Shown: positions 25,641-37,504 of the stretch, piece by piece
Numbering within the stretch: position 1 is the stretch's first letter
Layout: each line of letters begins with the position of its first letter
NCBI GenBank assembly: GCA_051453625.1
Contig: JBOZIK010000001.1
Span: forward strand, 220,542,364 to 220,606,363
Reading direction: 5' to 3'
Source of the DNA: Welwitschia mirabilis
Lineage: Eukaryota; Gnetophyta; Gnetopsida; Welwitschiales
Length of the DNA stretch: 64,000 bases
Notes under the pieces: generated by a model
The model's input: only the letters and a program-made list of their open reading frames with translations
Database searches by the model: none
What the model was told of the DNA's origin: nothing
Program-made: the position numbers and the translations under genes

Positions 25641-25899
25641 TATGTTATCTTCCTAAGGAGATAGAACATCCAAAACTTACCTTGAATGAAGAAAATGCAT
25701 CCCTAGAAGCACATACATGGAAATATTTGCTAAACCTCACATTCTTTCAACTATCATACTTGATAACACATGCTCCTATGCAAAAATTACCATGCTTCCA
25801 CTTGAATAGTTAACTTGATCATAAAATATTTCCTCTACAAATTCATTATGTGTCCTGTTCTAGAGCTTGAAGTAGTCTTTAGATTTTCCACTTGTTGAA

Positions 25900-27300
25900 T
25901 TTTACTATTAGTACATGTTCTTTTAGTAATTATAGAACCTATTTCAAATGACATGCTTGGTATTTCTTGCTATTTGAGTAGATTAAAATATCGTCCATAA
26001 AAATGATAGTAAATTGATCGAAGTATAGATAGGAAATATTATTTTATGAATGAAATATTATTTTATGAATGTTATGAAAGTTATTGGTGCACTACTAAGT
26101 CCAATAGGCATCACAATAAATTCATAATATTCATATCTAATATGAAAGACTCTTTTGGAAATATCTTCTTCTTTGATGTGAATTTAATGATATCTTAAGT
26201 TTAAATTAATCTTATAAAAACCTCTACTCTCTACAAGATCTATTAGGTCATCAGTTCTACATAAAGAGTACTTACTTTTTATAGTCACCTTGTTTAAATT
26301 TTGGTAATCAATAAATAATCTAAGTGATCCATTCTCCTTCTTCATGAATAATATTGAGGGTCTTCATTGTAACACACTTAGCAAGATATTTTCTTATTTA
26401 ACTGATTTATTAATTTGTAACTAGAGTTCCCTTAATTCTATAATTGAGAATCAATTAGGTGTGAGGAATATAGGTTGAATCCTAAGAATTAGGTTTATAA
26501 CATGCTCTACATTTTTTGTTAAGATGGCAATTTGTTACTCTTGCATAAAATGATTGATATGTTTTTAATGCTCTTCTTATTGCCTTTTTTTATCATGCAT
26601 AGGATCTGCTTCCTTCTCCCCTTTCCTTTTAAGATCTATTCTCTAGATAAGCATGTTGAAATGAAGAGGGATCTTATTTTGAAGGATCCTCTTATATCAC
26701 ACTCACTCAAGAATGATATATCTCAAATGAAATCATGCTTTCCAATATGCACAATATAAAATTTATATTGGAATTGGAATCCTGCAATATTTGTATTTAG
26801 AACAACATAATAAAGTATTTGAATAATTACCTTAGTATTTTTACTTTAATTTTAAAACTTAAGTTTTTGGATATTTTATTCTTAAAACATTTAATAATTC
26901 TAGGTAAAATAAAGTTATAATCAATACTACTATCTTTTAAGAACCAAAACTGGTTTATCTTATAAAAATGTTTAACCTCAATAACAAAAAATCAATTTTA
27001 ACAAAACCCTATTAAATGGCTAGAACAACCTTTTTGCCAATTTATTATTGACCTAGCACTACCTGCTATATTTAAGTACTATCGTTTACTTTGTCTCTTT
27101 TCTTGAGGTAGTTCTTCGTAATATGTCTCCTCTTTTTACAGTTGCAAATTTTAAGAGATTAATTACGTTAAAGCTACTGCATTTGTGGTTATTTTACATG
27201 ATTACTTGCAAAGAAAGCATTCCTTTCATTCGTTATTCTATCTTTACATAATACTTTATTTTTCTATAGGATTCTTGTGGAGACTTGGGTTTAATTAGAC
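25900..27300 (-). mobile_element. Ty3/gypsy chromovirus-type pol relic (RT with intact FMDD)
   Basis: Minus strand. One frame runs through RT: LRLFIDYQNLNKVTIKSKY, then INLNLRYH, a stop, IHIKEEDISKRVFHIRYE and EFIVMPIGLSSAP, then FMDDILIYS at 25990-26001 and beyond. These match the chromovirus RT signature (RxCIDYRxLNKVTIK ... [37 protein letters not shown] ... DDILIYS). The catalytic FMDD is intact, but there is an in-frame stop in the GYHQ box and a 19-bp tandem duplication between the NAP-equivalent and FMDD boxes. Upstream (27100-27150) a worn zinc-knuckle text CKKRRHITKNY suggests the end of gag. Similarity stops just after FMDD, where copia text begins. Confidence 0.6.
26033..26070. repeat. 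Exact 19-bp tandem duplication
   Basis: GAAATATTATTTTATGAAT occurs twice in direct succession inside the chromovirus RT relic, adding a frameshift between two conserved boxes. Confidence 0.85.
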
Positions 27301-28781
27301 AAGTCAGATTCCTTCACCTTATGGTAAAACTCCTATGAAGCGATAGATAATTCCTCTAGGTCCCTTCGATGTTGATACTTGATCAATGTTAACAAATGAA
27401 GTTTGACATATTCCCCCTAAAATTTAGTCTATTAATATATTCTGAAGGCTATAAATACTATATTTACTATTGATTATTATTAATCATGTTTAATCTGTTA
27501 TCTCTTAAAATATTATTGAGAAGGATAATTCACAATATTTTATTTATAGACCATCACAAGATACCCAAACTTTGTTGGAGCTGATAAGGTAAAAGAGACA
27601 AGTAACGCCATTAAGTCTAGTAGTGTTAGTTATATTGTGGAGGGTAACAAGACTAGAAAGGAAGGGAAAGCTAAACAGACAACCTAGTGATACATTAGTC
27701 CATGAAGACTAAGGACTATGTATATTTGTCCTATTGCCTAAGGAGATAGCTATTTGTCAACAACAAGGATGTACCAATGAAAATATACAACTCTAAAGAA
27801 GGCTATATAAGTAAGGCCTACCTTAAGGGTGAAGCACTTCATTCAAAATTAAACACCTCATTCCACATTTGATTTGAATTGCATCCAATTATTAGAACTC
27901 TATCATTCCATATCTAGATTTGTTATACCTATTATGAGGTCTTGTCTCATCATGAGTTTCTAAGACTCTCTATTCCTCCTTGGGTATGAGAGAACTATTG
28001 ATTCATGAGGTGTTCATCATGCCAACACCTAGTACTTAAACTATGTTGAATTGGCATTTTATAAAGTGTTTTCATCACCAATGAATACACGTTGAACTGT
28101 GATTAAATTTTCTTTATTCTTTCATCACTAATATAATTATATTTATTGGTTATATAATATTTTATTTGAGGGTTCTTTGGTATTTATATCTTATATTTAT
28201 TTCTTTTATATATTATTAGAACTCAAATGATTGATACCTTACTATTATGATATCTTTCATTGTATCCTAGTGTTTCCTACATTTCATTGGAAGATGTAAT
28301 ATATCTAATACCCTTGCTCCTGTGCAATTTAGAATCTATGAAATTTTTTTTTTTTATTATTTATGAGTCTAACTTGTACTGATTATAATATATTTTCTTT
28401 AGCTTGGGATTTCTTGATAGATTGTCCTATGAACAACCATTCTTAATTCCTAGAGAGGAAAATCTACATTATCTAATTCTTAATCTCTTTTTCAAGACCC
28501 TTTTAAAATCCTTTCTTCTCAATTTCTTAATTGAAAACCCTTGTAGAAACCTTGTGAGCTTTGAATCACCTTTGTAATCCCTCATAGAGAATAAGGGTTA
28601 ACTATACTATACGAGAAAACCCTATATTACTTGTTTTAAACTACTACATATTCCTTGATAGCTAGGTCACATATTCCAAAGATTACCAATTATCACAAAA
28701 GATTGTAATTGGTATTCCTTGGCTTATCAAGAATCATTTTCTTCATGATAATTATTTTCTATTTTTATTTTCTAGATCAAC
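27301..28781 (+). mobile_element. Copia-like LTR region (plus strand), boundaries uncertain
   Basis: Contains a TATA box (CTATATAA, 27803-27810) followed by A/C-rich text, as in LTR promoters, and ends about 970 bases later at a copia-type primer-site-like string. The 5' TG end was not fixed and no partner LTR was found. It separates the minus-strand chromovirus relic from the plus-strand Athila-like element. Confidence 0.35.
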
Positions 28782-28794
28782 TAGTATCAAAACT
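28782..28794 (+). other. Copia-type (tRNA-iMet) primer-site-like string
   Basis: TAGTATCAAAACT compared with TGGTATCAGAGCT: 10 of 13 identical and three G-to-A transitions. It follows TATA-containing LTR-like DNA in the expected order. No copia gag follows; the next recognisable coding text is the unrelated Athila-like gag. Confidence 0.4.
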
Positions 28795-29460
28795 ATAAAA
28801 ATTTTATATGTTTAATAAAAACTAGGTTTATTTAGAATATAGAACTATGGATCTATGAACATTCACCTTAGATCTATTACATGTAATTTCACTTTTGTCC
28901 AGGTGTATTTTAATCTTGTTTTTGAATTTCTAATGGTAGAGAGGATAGGTTTTACATATTTATTGAAATTTTAAAACATCTCTATGTGTTTTATTATCAA
29001 CATGTCACTTTGTATTATGAATGTAAAATTTTGAATTTAGAAAAAACTTCTAGTGAATGCCTCATGATAACTAGCATAGTTTTGCATTATGTTTATTATT
29101 TTTTTTAACAATGTGAGTTTTCAAGCTTGAATAATACCATTGTCACTTCTACTAGTTCTACCAATTTTTTTACAATTTTTTCATGGTTCAAAATTTTAAA
29201 TTATGTGTTTTCATATTCTTTGTTAATTTTTATTAGCAATCTATTATAAAAATATATTTGTCAATCTTGATTTCTCATGCATCCTTGGATTAGATCTACT
29301 ACTAAAGACTCTTTAGGGAAATTGATAAATAGCTAGAATGCTAAGCACTCATAAATAGCTTCCACTTTTTTAAGAATATTTTCAATCTACACTTTAGACT
29401 TGTGAAACTTCATTTGAAAACCATAGGGGTATCCTTTTATCAGAATCAGCCATCTCTGAA
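28795..29460. other. Non-coding DNA before the E2 gag
   Basis: No gene recognised. It should contain the leader of the plus-strand Athila-like element E2, but no tRNA-Asp type primer site could be placed with confidence. Confidence 0.3.
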
Positions 29461-29973
29461 ATGGATAGAGATAGTATCCATCAAGGATCCCCTAAGAGAA
29501 CATTAAAAGATTTATGAGAACTTGCATGTTTAGCTATACCTTCTTGTATGGTTTTATCCCCAAATTTGAGATAAATTGAAATAAAACCCATCAGCATCAA
29601 CTTATTACCTAAGTTTGATGACCTAGTTTATAATGGTTCTTATGAACATTTAAGGAAATTTTAAGCTACAATTTCAATTATAGGAGATTAAGGTGATTTA
29701 GTTAGGATGAAACTATTCCTTTTTCCTTGAAAGATAAAGCTAAATATTGGCTACAAAACTTGAAACCTTATTAGGTCATGGAGAGAGCACACTTATGAGT
29801 TTTTAAAGAAGTATTCTCTAGCTCACAAAACCAACAAATTAAGTAAAAAAATTATGGACTTCTAAGAACAGGGTAATAAACCTTTTCACAAGAAATTTCA
29901 ATGCTTTGAATGTATATTAAAGAAATGTGTCCAACATGGTTTTAAAGCTTGGAGATTGTTAAATGTTTTTATT
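29461..29973 (+). pseudogene. E2 gag
   Basis: ATG at 29461 opens a single frame readable to about 29973 through roughly ten stop codons. Text includes KRTLKDL, IPSCMVLSPNL, INLLPKFDDLVYNGSYEHL and YEFLKKYSLAHKTNKL, matching the order of Athila-type gag capsid region (RTLREL ... IKxGxIQLLPxFxGLxxEDPxxHLxEF ... FLxKYFPxxKTxKL). Gag would form the cytoplasmic particle. The lack of frameshifts over 500 bases against ten stops is striking. The C-terminal half and zinc knuckle are not recognised downstream. Confidence 0.65.
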
Positions 29974-31457
29974 AAGGATTAACTACATAAAGTAGGTAAC
30001 TAATAGAGATGATAAGTATTAGAAGTTTTACATCTAAAGAACTAGATGACACTACCTTAGAAAACATAGCTAAAAGTTTTGAAAGTCAGGAAAGATCCTT
30101 TAAAAACAAAGAAGTAGAAAAACAAGCTCAAATCTTTTAAAGTTACAAGATGAAAAATGTATAATCTAGTTAAGGAAGCAAACATGAATAAGAAGATAGA
30201 TTAATTTAGTGGGAGATTAAATAACCTTAAGTCATCCTAGTTCCACTAGATTATTTTTGGAGCTATATGTGCTATAAGTACCTTTAAAGAACATGAAATA
30301 GGCAAGTATCCCTTGATTTCAATTTACAAAGATATAGTGATTAAGCAAGTGAAAAGTGCGTAAGCTACAAGATACTTTTCAAGAAAACAATAACAATAAT
30401 AGAAATCATCATTTCCATAGGGAGATTCTTATAACCTAAAATAGAAAAACCACCTTAGAGTATTATGGAAATATTAATAAACTGAAGTGTTCACTTCACA
30501 AGCACATCATTGACCTTATAGATGATGATTGAGTACATTCTTAAATAGTTCATAAAAATTCAATTAGCTAACAATAAAAAAGATTCTAAAATCAACAACC
30601 AAAATAACTAAAAGCTTTAATGTATAAGGCAAGGAATGATCTAACTTTTTGAAACTCTATCATACTTGTTATCTTTACTCAAATAAGGAGAAAAAGGTAA
30701 GATTCCATTTTAACCTCTTCCTAATCCAAAAGGAGTCAACATAACTGAAGAACAAGGATAAGTTAAAGGAGTTAAATGCTATCTCACTTAGAAGTGGTAC
30801 TCAGGTAAATGAAAATGTGCAACTTTCTAGAGAACGAATTTCTATGACTAATAAGAATATCAATTAACTTTTGAACAATAAATTAATGAATAAAATGATA
30901 TGGAAGGACACAAATCCAAAGAAATAAAAAAGNNNNNNNNNNNNNNNNNNNNNNNNNNNNNNNNNNNNNNNNNNNNNNNNNNNNNNNNNNNNNNNNNNNN
31001 NNNNNNNNNNNNNNNNNNNNNNNNNNNNNNNNTGGAAGGATACAAATCCAAAGAAATAAAAAAGTCCCCATTTCCTAAATGTCTCAAACATTTCAAAAAG
31101 AAATAACTTAAGCAATTAAAATTGGAAATCTTTAAGAAATTAAAAATTAACTTGCCTCTTTTGGATGTTATTAATAAAACTCCTCCTTATTGGAATTTTT
31201 GAAAGATATGTGCATAGTAAAGAAAAAAATAAATGTAAATAAAAATGTTTTCTTATCTTTATACATAAGATTCTATCACAATTTAGAGATTCTAGTTTCC
31301 TTACTCATAAGCATCCAGAGAATAAATAAAGCCTTAGCTAGTGTAAACTTATAGATTATGTGAAAATATTATGTTGGAAGGACTAAAGAGAACTAGAGTA
31401 ACTTTTTAACTTACTAACTGCTTAATTAAGATCCCTAAGAAAATAGTAAAAGATGTT
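29974..31457. other. E2 region between gag and protease, unrecognised
   Basis: Should hold the gag C terminus and linker. No zinc knuckle is readable. A 100-base gap (30933-31032) is flanked on both sides by the same 32-base text with one mismatch. Confidence 0.4.
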
Positions 31458-31718
31458 TTGGTACAAGTAGATAAATTTTACCATGTAGTTAACTCCATAA
31501 TCTTAGAGATGGAGGAAAACTTGAGAGAATTTCCACTTATCTTAGGAAAATCATTCCTGATCAATTATAGAAATCAAGTATTAAAAATATCCTTTGTGAA
31601 TATTAATACAAAGTTACAAGTTTTCAATGCTATGAAAAAGAATCATATGGATGACTTAGAAGATCATGATTTAATTGAAATTGATAAGATGGAATCCTTA
31701 AGTTTAAATCATTCTTAA
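31458..31718 (+). pseudogene. E2 protease C-terminal part
   Basis: An 86-codon open frame contains SIILEMEENLREFPLILGKS, then FNAMKK and a stretch of Asp/Glu. In Athila-type elements the protease ends with DMEED..xPIILGRPFLATxxA...FNxxxAMKxP before the RT. The active-site DxGA lies upstream and is not readable here. The frame may be open by chance, since the rest of pol has stops. Confidence 0.6.
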
Positions 31719-31979
31719 AAGATCATCTAGAATGTAAAACTCCTGAAGAGCAATCACTTCAAAGACACCCCAATTATGAGCCATTTAGTTGAAAGGTGAG
31801 ATTTTAACCTTTAGTACATGCACCTCAAATAGCCTTCTAGAGAAGACTACTTGCTTAATGTTGAACTTAAACATATTTCTAAGTATATGAAATATGCATT
31901 TGCATGAGCTAATAATTCCTATCCTAGAGTAATTTGTGAAAAGTTGTCCCCTTCCCAATGAGAAGGACTAGTTTCTATG

Positions 31980-32640
31980 CTTAAACAACATAAAACATTT
32001 ATAAAACGAAACATATATTTACTTAAAAGGATTTGACTCCCTTATATGTACTCATAGAATTAACTTGAAAGAAAATGATAAGTCTAGTAGAGGACCTTAA
32101 TGTAGAATTAACCCTTACAAGAGAGAAGGAGTGATGGAAGAAGTTCTTAAGCTAATAGATGCTGGTATTACCTATTCCATTTTTGATAGTTAATGGTTGA
32201 GTCCCATACTAACTATTTCTAAGTCTAGAATTAGTATAATTAAAAATGATAATAATTAATTAATTATAACTAGAGTGAAATTAGAATAAAGAATGTGCAT
32301 TAAACATATAAAACTTAATATTATGATTCATAAGAATAATTTTTCTCTACCATTTGGGTCATGAGTATTATATTTTCTAGATGAATATTCAAGGTCTTAC
32401 TAAATAACAGTTTCCCTTGAATTTATGAACAAACTATATGTAGATATTCATTTGGGACTATTGAGTATTAAAAAAATGTTTGCCAGTCTTTCTAGTGCCA
32501 TAGTTACCTTAGAATAATGCATGATGAATACCTTCTTTAATATGGTTGAGAAATTTGTCGAATTTTTCATGAATGATCTTTCTATTTTTAACAAGACATT
32601 TCTTTTTTTTTTTTTATTTAAGGGGTTATTCTTGCCTCTT
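31980..32640 (+). pseudogene. E2 reverse transcriptase, catalytic FMDD changed to FMND
   Basis: Readable blocks in order: THRINLKENDKSSRGP, INPYKREGVMEEVLKLIDAG, YSIFDS then a stop then WLSP, FSLPF, and NMVEKFVEFFMNDLSIF at about 32540-32585. They match the Athila RT (HxIxLEDEAKPxRQPQRRLNPxMxEVVKKEVLKLLDAGxIYPISDSxWVSP ... DMVEKxxEVFMDDFSVFG). At 32566-32577 the catalytic FMDD is FMND: the first Asp codon GAT is AAT, a G-to-A change that removes a metal ligand. Several stops also occur. Confidence 0.65.
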
Positions 32641-32759
32641 GTGAAGAGAAAATTCTTGTTCTTAATCGGAAAAAATGTAATTTTATAGTTACCAAAGATA
32701 TAGTTTTAGAACATGTAATTTCTAAAAAAGGAGTAGAGATGAAAACTATTAAAATTTAA

Positions 32760-33330
32760 CTTATCACTTATTCTCCATTTTTAAAGTATTAAAGATGTCA
32801 GATATTTTGTTGGACATGCTAGTTATTATAGAAGATTCATTTAAGACTTCTATAAAATCTTCTAATTGGAGATGTTCCTTATCACTAGATTCTTGAATGT
32901 AATAATGATTTTAAAACATTAAATATCTTTTAACTTCATCACGTATCTTACAATCTCTTGATTGGTTCCTTTCTTTTGAATTATTATGTGATATAAGCAA
33001 TTATGCTATAGGAGTAGCCTTAGGATAATGAAAGCACATAAAACATTATGTTACCTACTATGATTAACTAAATTATACAACAACTAAAAGATATCTTTTA
33101 TTAGTAGTTTTTATCTTGAAAAAATTTAGATCATATTTTATAGGTGCAAAAACCATGATCTTCACTCATCATTTAACTATTAAATACTTGTTGGATATGA
33201 AGGATCTAAAGCTAGATTAATAATATGGATATTACTTTTAGAAGACTTTGATCTTAAAATTAAGAATAAGAAATTAGTATAAAATCTAGTTATAAAGCAC
33301 TTAGTTTGCATTAGTCCTTGCTTTTGACCT
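32760..33330 (+). pseudogene. E2 RNase H domain
   Basis: Text includes LNYTTTKRYLLLVVFILKKF, SYFIGAKTMIFTHHLTIKYL and ILKLRIRN, matching the Ty3 RNase H pattern LNYxTTEKELLAVVFALxKFRxYLxGxKxxxxTDHxALKYL ... FDLEIxDKKG. The catalytic Asp in TDH reads TH in this copy, and stops are present. Confidence 0.6.
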
Positions 33331-33399
33331 CTTTAGATTCAATTCCCATAAATGGCTTATTTCTTAATGAATATTTTCTATTTTTACATATTTAATTAT

Positions 33400-34590
33400 C
33401 TAGTCACTTGTACATTACCTTATCATTAGAAAAATTAAGATAAAAAAGTAATTTTTTCATGAAGTAAATAGGTTCTTTTGGGATAATCCTTATATTTTAA
33501 AATATTGATATGACCAAATCATTCATAGGTGTATTTCACAGTTTTAATGTTTTAAAATTTGCACATGATTAAGTGTGTGGAGATCACTTTTATACTAAAA
33601 ATATTTTTAATAAAATTTTTTAAATTTTAAGTTTATTAGGTAAATCTTTTCAAATATGTGTATAAATAATGTGAAGATTGTAATGAAAGTTAATGCTTAG
33701 GTAGAATTGAAAAGAGAGATATGATGCCATTTTCCTCTTCTGAAGGTTGAACCATTTGATGTCTGAGCTATATATATATTTTTTAGACCATTTCCTTTAT
33801 CTTTTAAATACTTATATATATTGGTTTTTTTAGACTACATTACTTAGTGGTATGGAACTATGCCATTCAGAATAGATGATGCTAGAGTTGTTGTGAGATT
33901 CTTAAATTAAGATACCTTATCCTAATTTGATCATCCCAAAGCTATCATTAATGATAGAAGAACTTCTTTTCTTAATACGATACTAAATAATGTTATGAAA
34001 AAATGTGGAATAGTTCATAAAGTTGTAACTCCTTATCATCCTTAAAACAGTGATCAAGTAGAAGCTATAAACTAAGAGGTGAAAATAATCTTATAAAAAA
34101 TAGTAAAGTCTAAAGAATTAGCACTTACACCTCAATGATGTTTCATGAACCTATTAGAATTCCTATTAAACCTTTATTAGAATGTCAAACTATCAAATTA
34201 TTTTTTGAAAAGCTTAATATATTCTCTTAAAAATTAAACATAAACCTTTTTAGGCCATATAATAACTACACCAAAATGTAAATGCTCCTTTAGAATTTAG
34301 AACTTTTGACCTAAATGAATCAAATAAATTAGGAATAAATTTTATTTAAAAACATTTTAAAAATAAAGAACGAAAGCCTATCATGATAAACAGATCATTA
34401 GGAAATATTTCAGGCCAAATGAATTGGTTTTACTGTATGATTTAAGACTTCACAATTTTCTAAAAAACTTATATTTAAGTGTACTAGTCCTTTCTAATTT
34501 TTAAAAGTATTTTCTCATAATTTACTTAATATTCTAATCTTAAGGATATTACTTATTTTACTGTTAATGGTTAAATATAAATATTTTTAT
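33400..34590 (+). pseudogene. E2 integrase with C-terminal tail
   Basis: Blocks in order: FFHEVNRFFWDNPYILK (N-terminal linker), VEPFDV (start of core), FDHPKAIINDRRTSFLN (second catalytic Asp region, family FGxPRAIISDxGxHFxN), CGIVHKVVTPYHP (family YGVxHKVATPYHPQTxGQ), QVEAIN then a stop then EVKIIL, and finally LVLLYDLRLHNF (family xVLLxxSRLKLFPGKL) near 34420-34460. Multiple stops. Integrase would insert the cDNA; order and spacing match Athila-type pol. Confidence 0.65.
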
Positions 34591-34944
34591 AAAACTATTC
34601 CTATGATTTATGACTTAGACCCTAGACTATTAACCTATAATTGTAGGTGATGTTAAGTTTTAGAATTTATTATTGGCTAAAGCCTACAATTATGGTAAGT
34701 ACCTAGATCAACTACTTCACTATCTGATACTTCAACATTTTTAAGTACCTTCCACTACTTGTTTAATTAGAAAATAATTGGATGAAGAAACTATTAAGCA
34801 TGATTTTGTGGATGGATATAATACCATATGTTCTATATTGTGTTTTGATGTAACTAAAGTATAAGACATATTTAAAAAATTCTAGTAGATATGAAATATA
34901 CCTAGAGATACAGTTAAAGATATACATATGACATATTTAAAAAT

Positions 34945-34987
34945 AGGGGGAAAAAGGGAAAAAGAAGAGAAAGAAAGGAGGAAAAAA
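34945..34987 (+). other. Long polypurine tract, candidate E2 PPT
   Basis: Forty-three consecutive purines on the plus strand, about 350 bases beyond the integrase tail, in the orientation and position expected of the polypurine tract that primes plus-strand synthesis just before the 3' LTR of E2. Longer than a typical PPT, but long tracts occur in plant Tat/Athila elements. The following bases do not begin with TG, so the exact LTR start is unclear. Confidence 0.5.
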
Positions 34988-35146
34988 CCTCACACAGTGA
35001 GAATATTCTAAATGATGAAGACTCTCATACAAATCCATTTTAAGAAAGGTTTCTATAAAATAAAATGCATTTTTACTATAAAGAAGATAAACATTGTAGA
35101 TGTAGAAGGCTTTCATAGGTATGTTCATACTATGGGGAAAATGCAG

Positions 35147-35189
<43 letters not shown>

Positions 35190-35639
35190 TAAAGGCCTTC
35201 ATACTATCTTGATTTAATTATGTGGATGTATTATATTCACATATATCTAGTAGATACCACTTGGGAAAACCTTGTAATTAGCATGGAAGTGTATTGGGTA
35301 TACTAGTTTCAGAAGCTTAGAACATATGTAAATCATCATCTAGCTTGGGAGATAACTAAATGGTATATGAAGATGAAAATATTGAGGTAAATATTAGTAC
35401 TATTTGAGCTATATATGAAAAACCTCTATATCACCACATCCATGTTTTTCTTATATGTTGGATCGAGTCTACTATATGGGATATGTTTATAATCTGTAGT
35501 TGATAAACTTTTCATTAATGAAGAAGCTGGAATGTTTGAATTTTCTATATGCATAATAAAGTTGGATGTAATTTTAGGAGAATCTTTTTCCTTTGAAGAG
35601 ATCTTTCTTTAATGTTACTGATGAATCTATACTGATGAT
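34988..35639. other. DNA between the E2 polypurine tract and the A1 insertion
   Basis: Could be the start of the E2 3' LTR interrupted by A1. It contains a (TG)n run at 35151-35186 and no coding text. The last about 70 bases (35567-35639) recur after the next gap, which I read as an assembly overlap. Confidence 0.35.
35151..35186. repeat. (TG)n microsatellite
   Basis: Eighteen TG units in a perfect run. Confidence 0.95.
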
Positions 35640-37488
35640 TGTTAGGGTGTAAATCATGTTATCTATTTAGTACTTTCTTTTAATGAATCTTTAACTTTGG
35701 ATACCTACAAATCTTAATAAAAAAACACTAGTATATGGAAGTTAATCCAAATGTCATACTNNNNNNNNNNNNNNNNNNNNNNNNNNNNNNNNNNNNNNNN
35801 NNNNNNNNNNNNNNNNNNNNNNNNNNNNNNNNNNNNNNNNNNNNNNNNNNNNNNNNNNNNTGTAATTTTAGGAGAATCTTTTTCCTTTGAAGAGATATTT
35901 CTTTAATTTTACTGATGAATCTATACTGATGATTGTTAGGGTGCAAATCATGTTATCTATTTAGTACTTTCTTTTAATGAATCTTTAACTTTGGATATCT
36001 ACAAATCTTAATAAAAAAACACTAGTATATGGGAGTTAATCCAAATGTCATACTCTAGATAGGAATCTAAAGAGGAAGCTAAAAGATTACTTCAATTAAA
36101 AAGTGCAGAACTGAATTGATTTTCTAATCTAACTTTAGAATTAAAATGCAATGATGAAATGGATACAAAATGAAATGATGGATGAAACCTAAATGCAAAT
36201 CCTAATCAAGTGTACTAACTTGTTGTCACCTCAATTAGCCCTTATACATTATATCAAAAATCAGAATTAACTTTATATAATTAACTTCATCCTAATATAA
36301 CATATGAAGATTATAAGAGAGAATATTTAAAAGAAACAAAATGATCTTTATTAATCATAGTTTTTTAACATCCATGAATAAAGCAAAAGATTCTCAGTGA
36401 AGAAGACATAATCCAATACCAAGAGACGCCCTTCTTTGTAACTAGGATGGATCCCTTGTTTGATCAATTTCCAAATCATCACAAGAATAATCAATGCACC
36501 CAAGATAAGAAATAAGGAACCTAAGGGAAATATCTATAGATGTGGGATGACAATTAGAGTAATCGAAGAGTTGTAATAGACCAGAGATCATCATATCAAT
36601 GATTACATAATTGATGAAGTTTGTTTTGTATTGTTTATAATTGTCATCCCCTTGGTGTCATCCAAATAACAGGATAAATAATGGTTTTTTTATTGTTTTA
36701 AAATGCCTTCTTAGTAATAATTGAGTTGTATAAATGAGGTGTTAGCCTAGGTGTCATTTGGATGACATAGTATACGATGGTTGATCTTTTCTTCTAACAT
36801 CTTCTTATGCTCGACATACCTTCTTAATGATGGTTGATCTTCATAGTTTTGGTATTGTCCTAGATGTTATTGGAATGACCATGTGGGTAACTATCAATAG
36901 TGAAATTTATAAGTTCTATTNNNNNNNNNNNNNNNNNNNNNNNNNNNNNNNNNNNNNNNNNNNNNNNNNNNNNNNNNNNNNNNNNNNNNNNNNNNNNNNN
37001 NNNNNNNNNNNNNNNNNNNNATATTCATAGTTTTGGTAGTGTCCTAGATGTTACTTGAATGACCATGTGGGTAACTATCAATAGTGAAATTTATAAGTTC
37101 TATTCCTTGTGATCTTGCTAGTCATTCTCTGGAGTGTTATCTAGATAATAGGGGAAGTAGCTATTAGTAGAAACCTATTTTCTTTATTTGTTAATCCTAT
37201 TGATCCCCCCTGGAGTATCATCTAGATGACAAGATGGATGATATGCTTTTCTTTATCTTCTAGCCTCCTGATCATCATCCATCTTTCTACACTGGGTTCA
37301 TGATGTTTTGAAAAAGTTACAGAGTGTGAAATATGTTTGAAAAGGGTTCATTATCTTTAGATTTGCTATTCCATGTGATTATCTTGATTGATTTTTAAAT
37401 TCTTCTTATTTGGCTTAAAAAACCTATTAAATATTCTTGAAACATGCTTTAAACATAATATTAAATATCACCAATTGGACTCACAACA
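35640..37488 (-). repeat. A1 3' LTR (left), with two gaps
   Basis: Aligns along its length with 49690-51064. Two 100-base gaps (35761-35860, 36921-37020) each have the same text on both sides, so the real LTR is about 1.36 kb, as in the partner copy (1375 bp). The second copy of the left end starts at 35934, again preceded by ATGAT. The LTR contains several copies of the bipartite motif described in the findings. The TATA box is worn (CTATAGATA around 36532-36540 in minus reading). Confidence 0.75.
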
Positions 37489-37504
37489 TAGTCCTCCACC
37501 AAGT
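37489..37504 (-). other. A1 polypurine tract
   Basis: Minus-strand ACTTGGTGGAGGACTA abuts the TGTTGTGAG start of the 3' LTR. It is mostly purine with a few pyrimidines, in the right place for a PPT. The same region beside the A3 LTR reads ACTAAGTAAGGGGCTA, supporting homology. Confidence 0.55.

Larger units (their letters stand above)
29461..34987 (+). mobile_element. Athila-like Ty3/gypsy element E2, internal region
   Basis: Plus-strand gag, protease, RT, RNase H, integrase and a polypurine tract occur in the canonical order over 5.5 kb. Sequence character is that of the plant Athila/Tat branch (gag motif LLPKFxxL, protease-end LGKSFL, RT text SIFDS-x-WLSP). Long tracts remain in one frame with scattered stops rather than frameshifts, indicating point-mutation decay. 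The 5' LTR could not be delimited. The 3' LTR, if present, would lie between the polypurine tract and the insertion of A1 at 35640 and is cut off or unrecognised. Confidence 0.7.

Noticed and set aside
29461-34987. Endogenous pararetrovirus (caulimovirid) copy
   Set aside because: An integrase domain and a polypurine tract are present, there is no movement-protein-like text, and gag/pol follow Athila order.
35567-36054. Genuine tandem duplication of the A1 left junction
   Set aside because: Both copies sit on either side of a 100-base gap and include host flank plus LTR start; best explained as an unmerged contig overlap.
36654-37242. CRISPR array (regularly spaced repeats)
   Set aside because: Plant nuclear DNA; the repeats are degenerate, the spacers are LTR sequence, and no cas genes exist.
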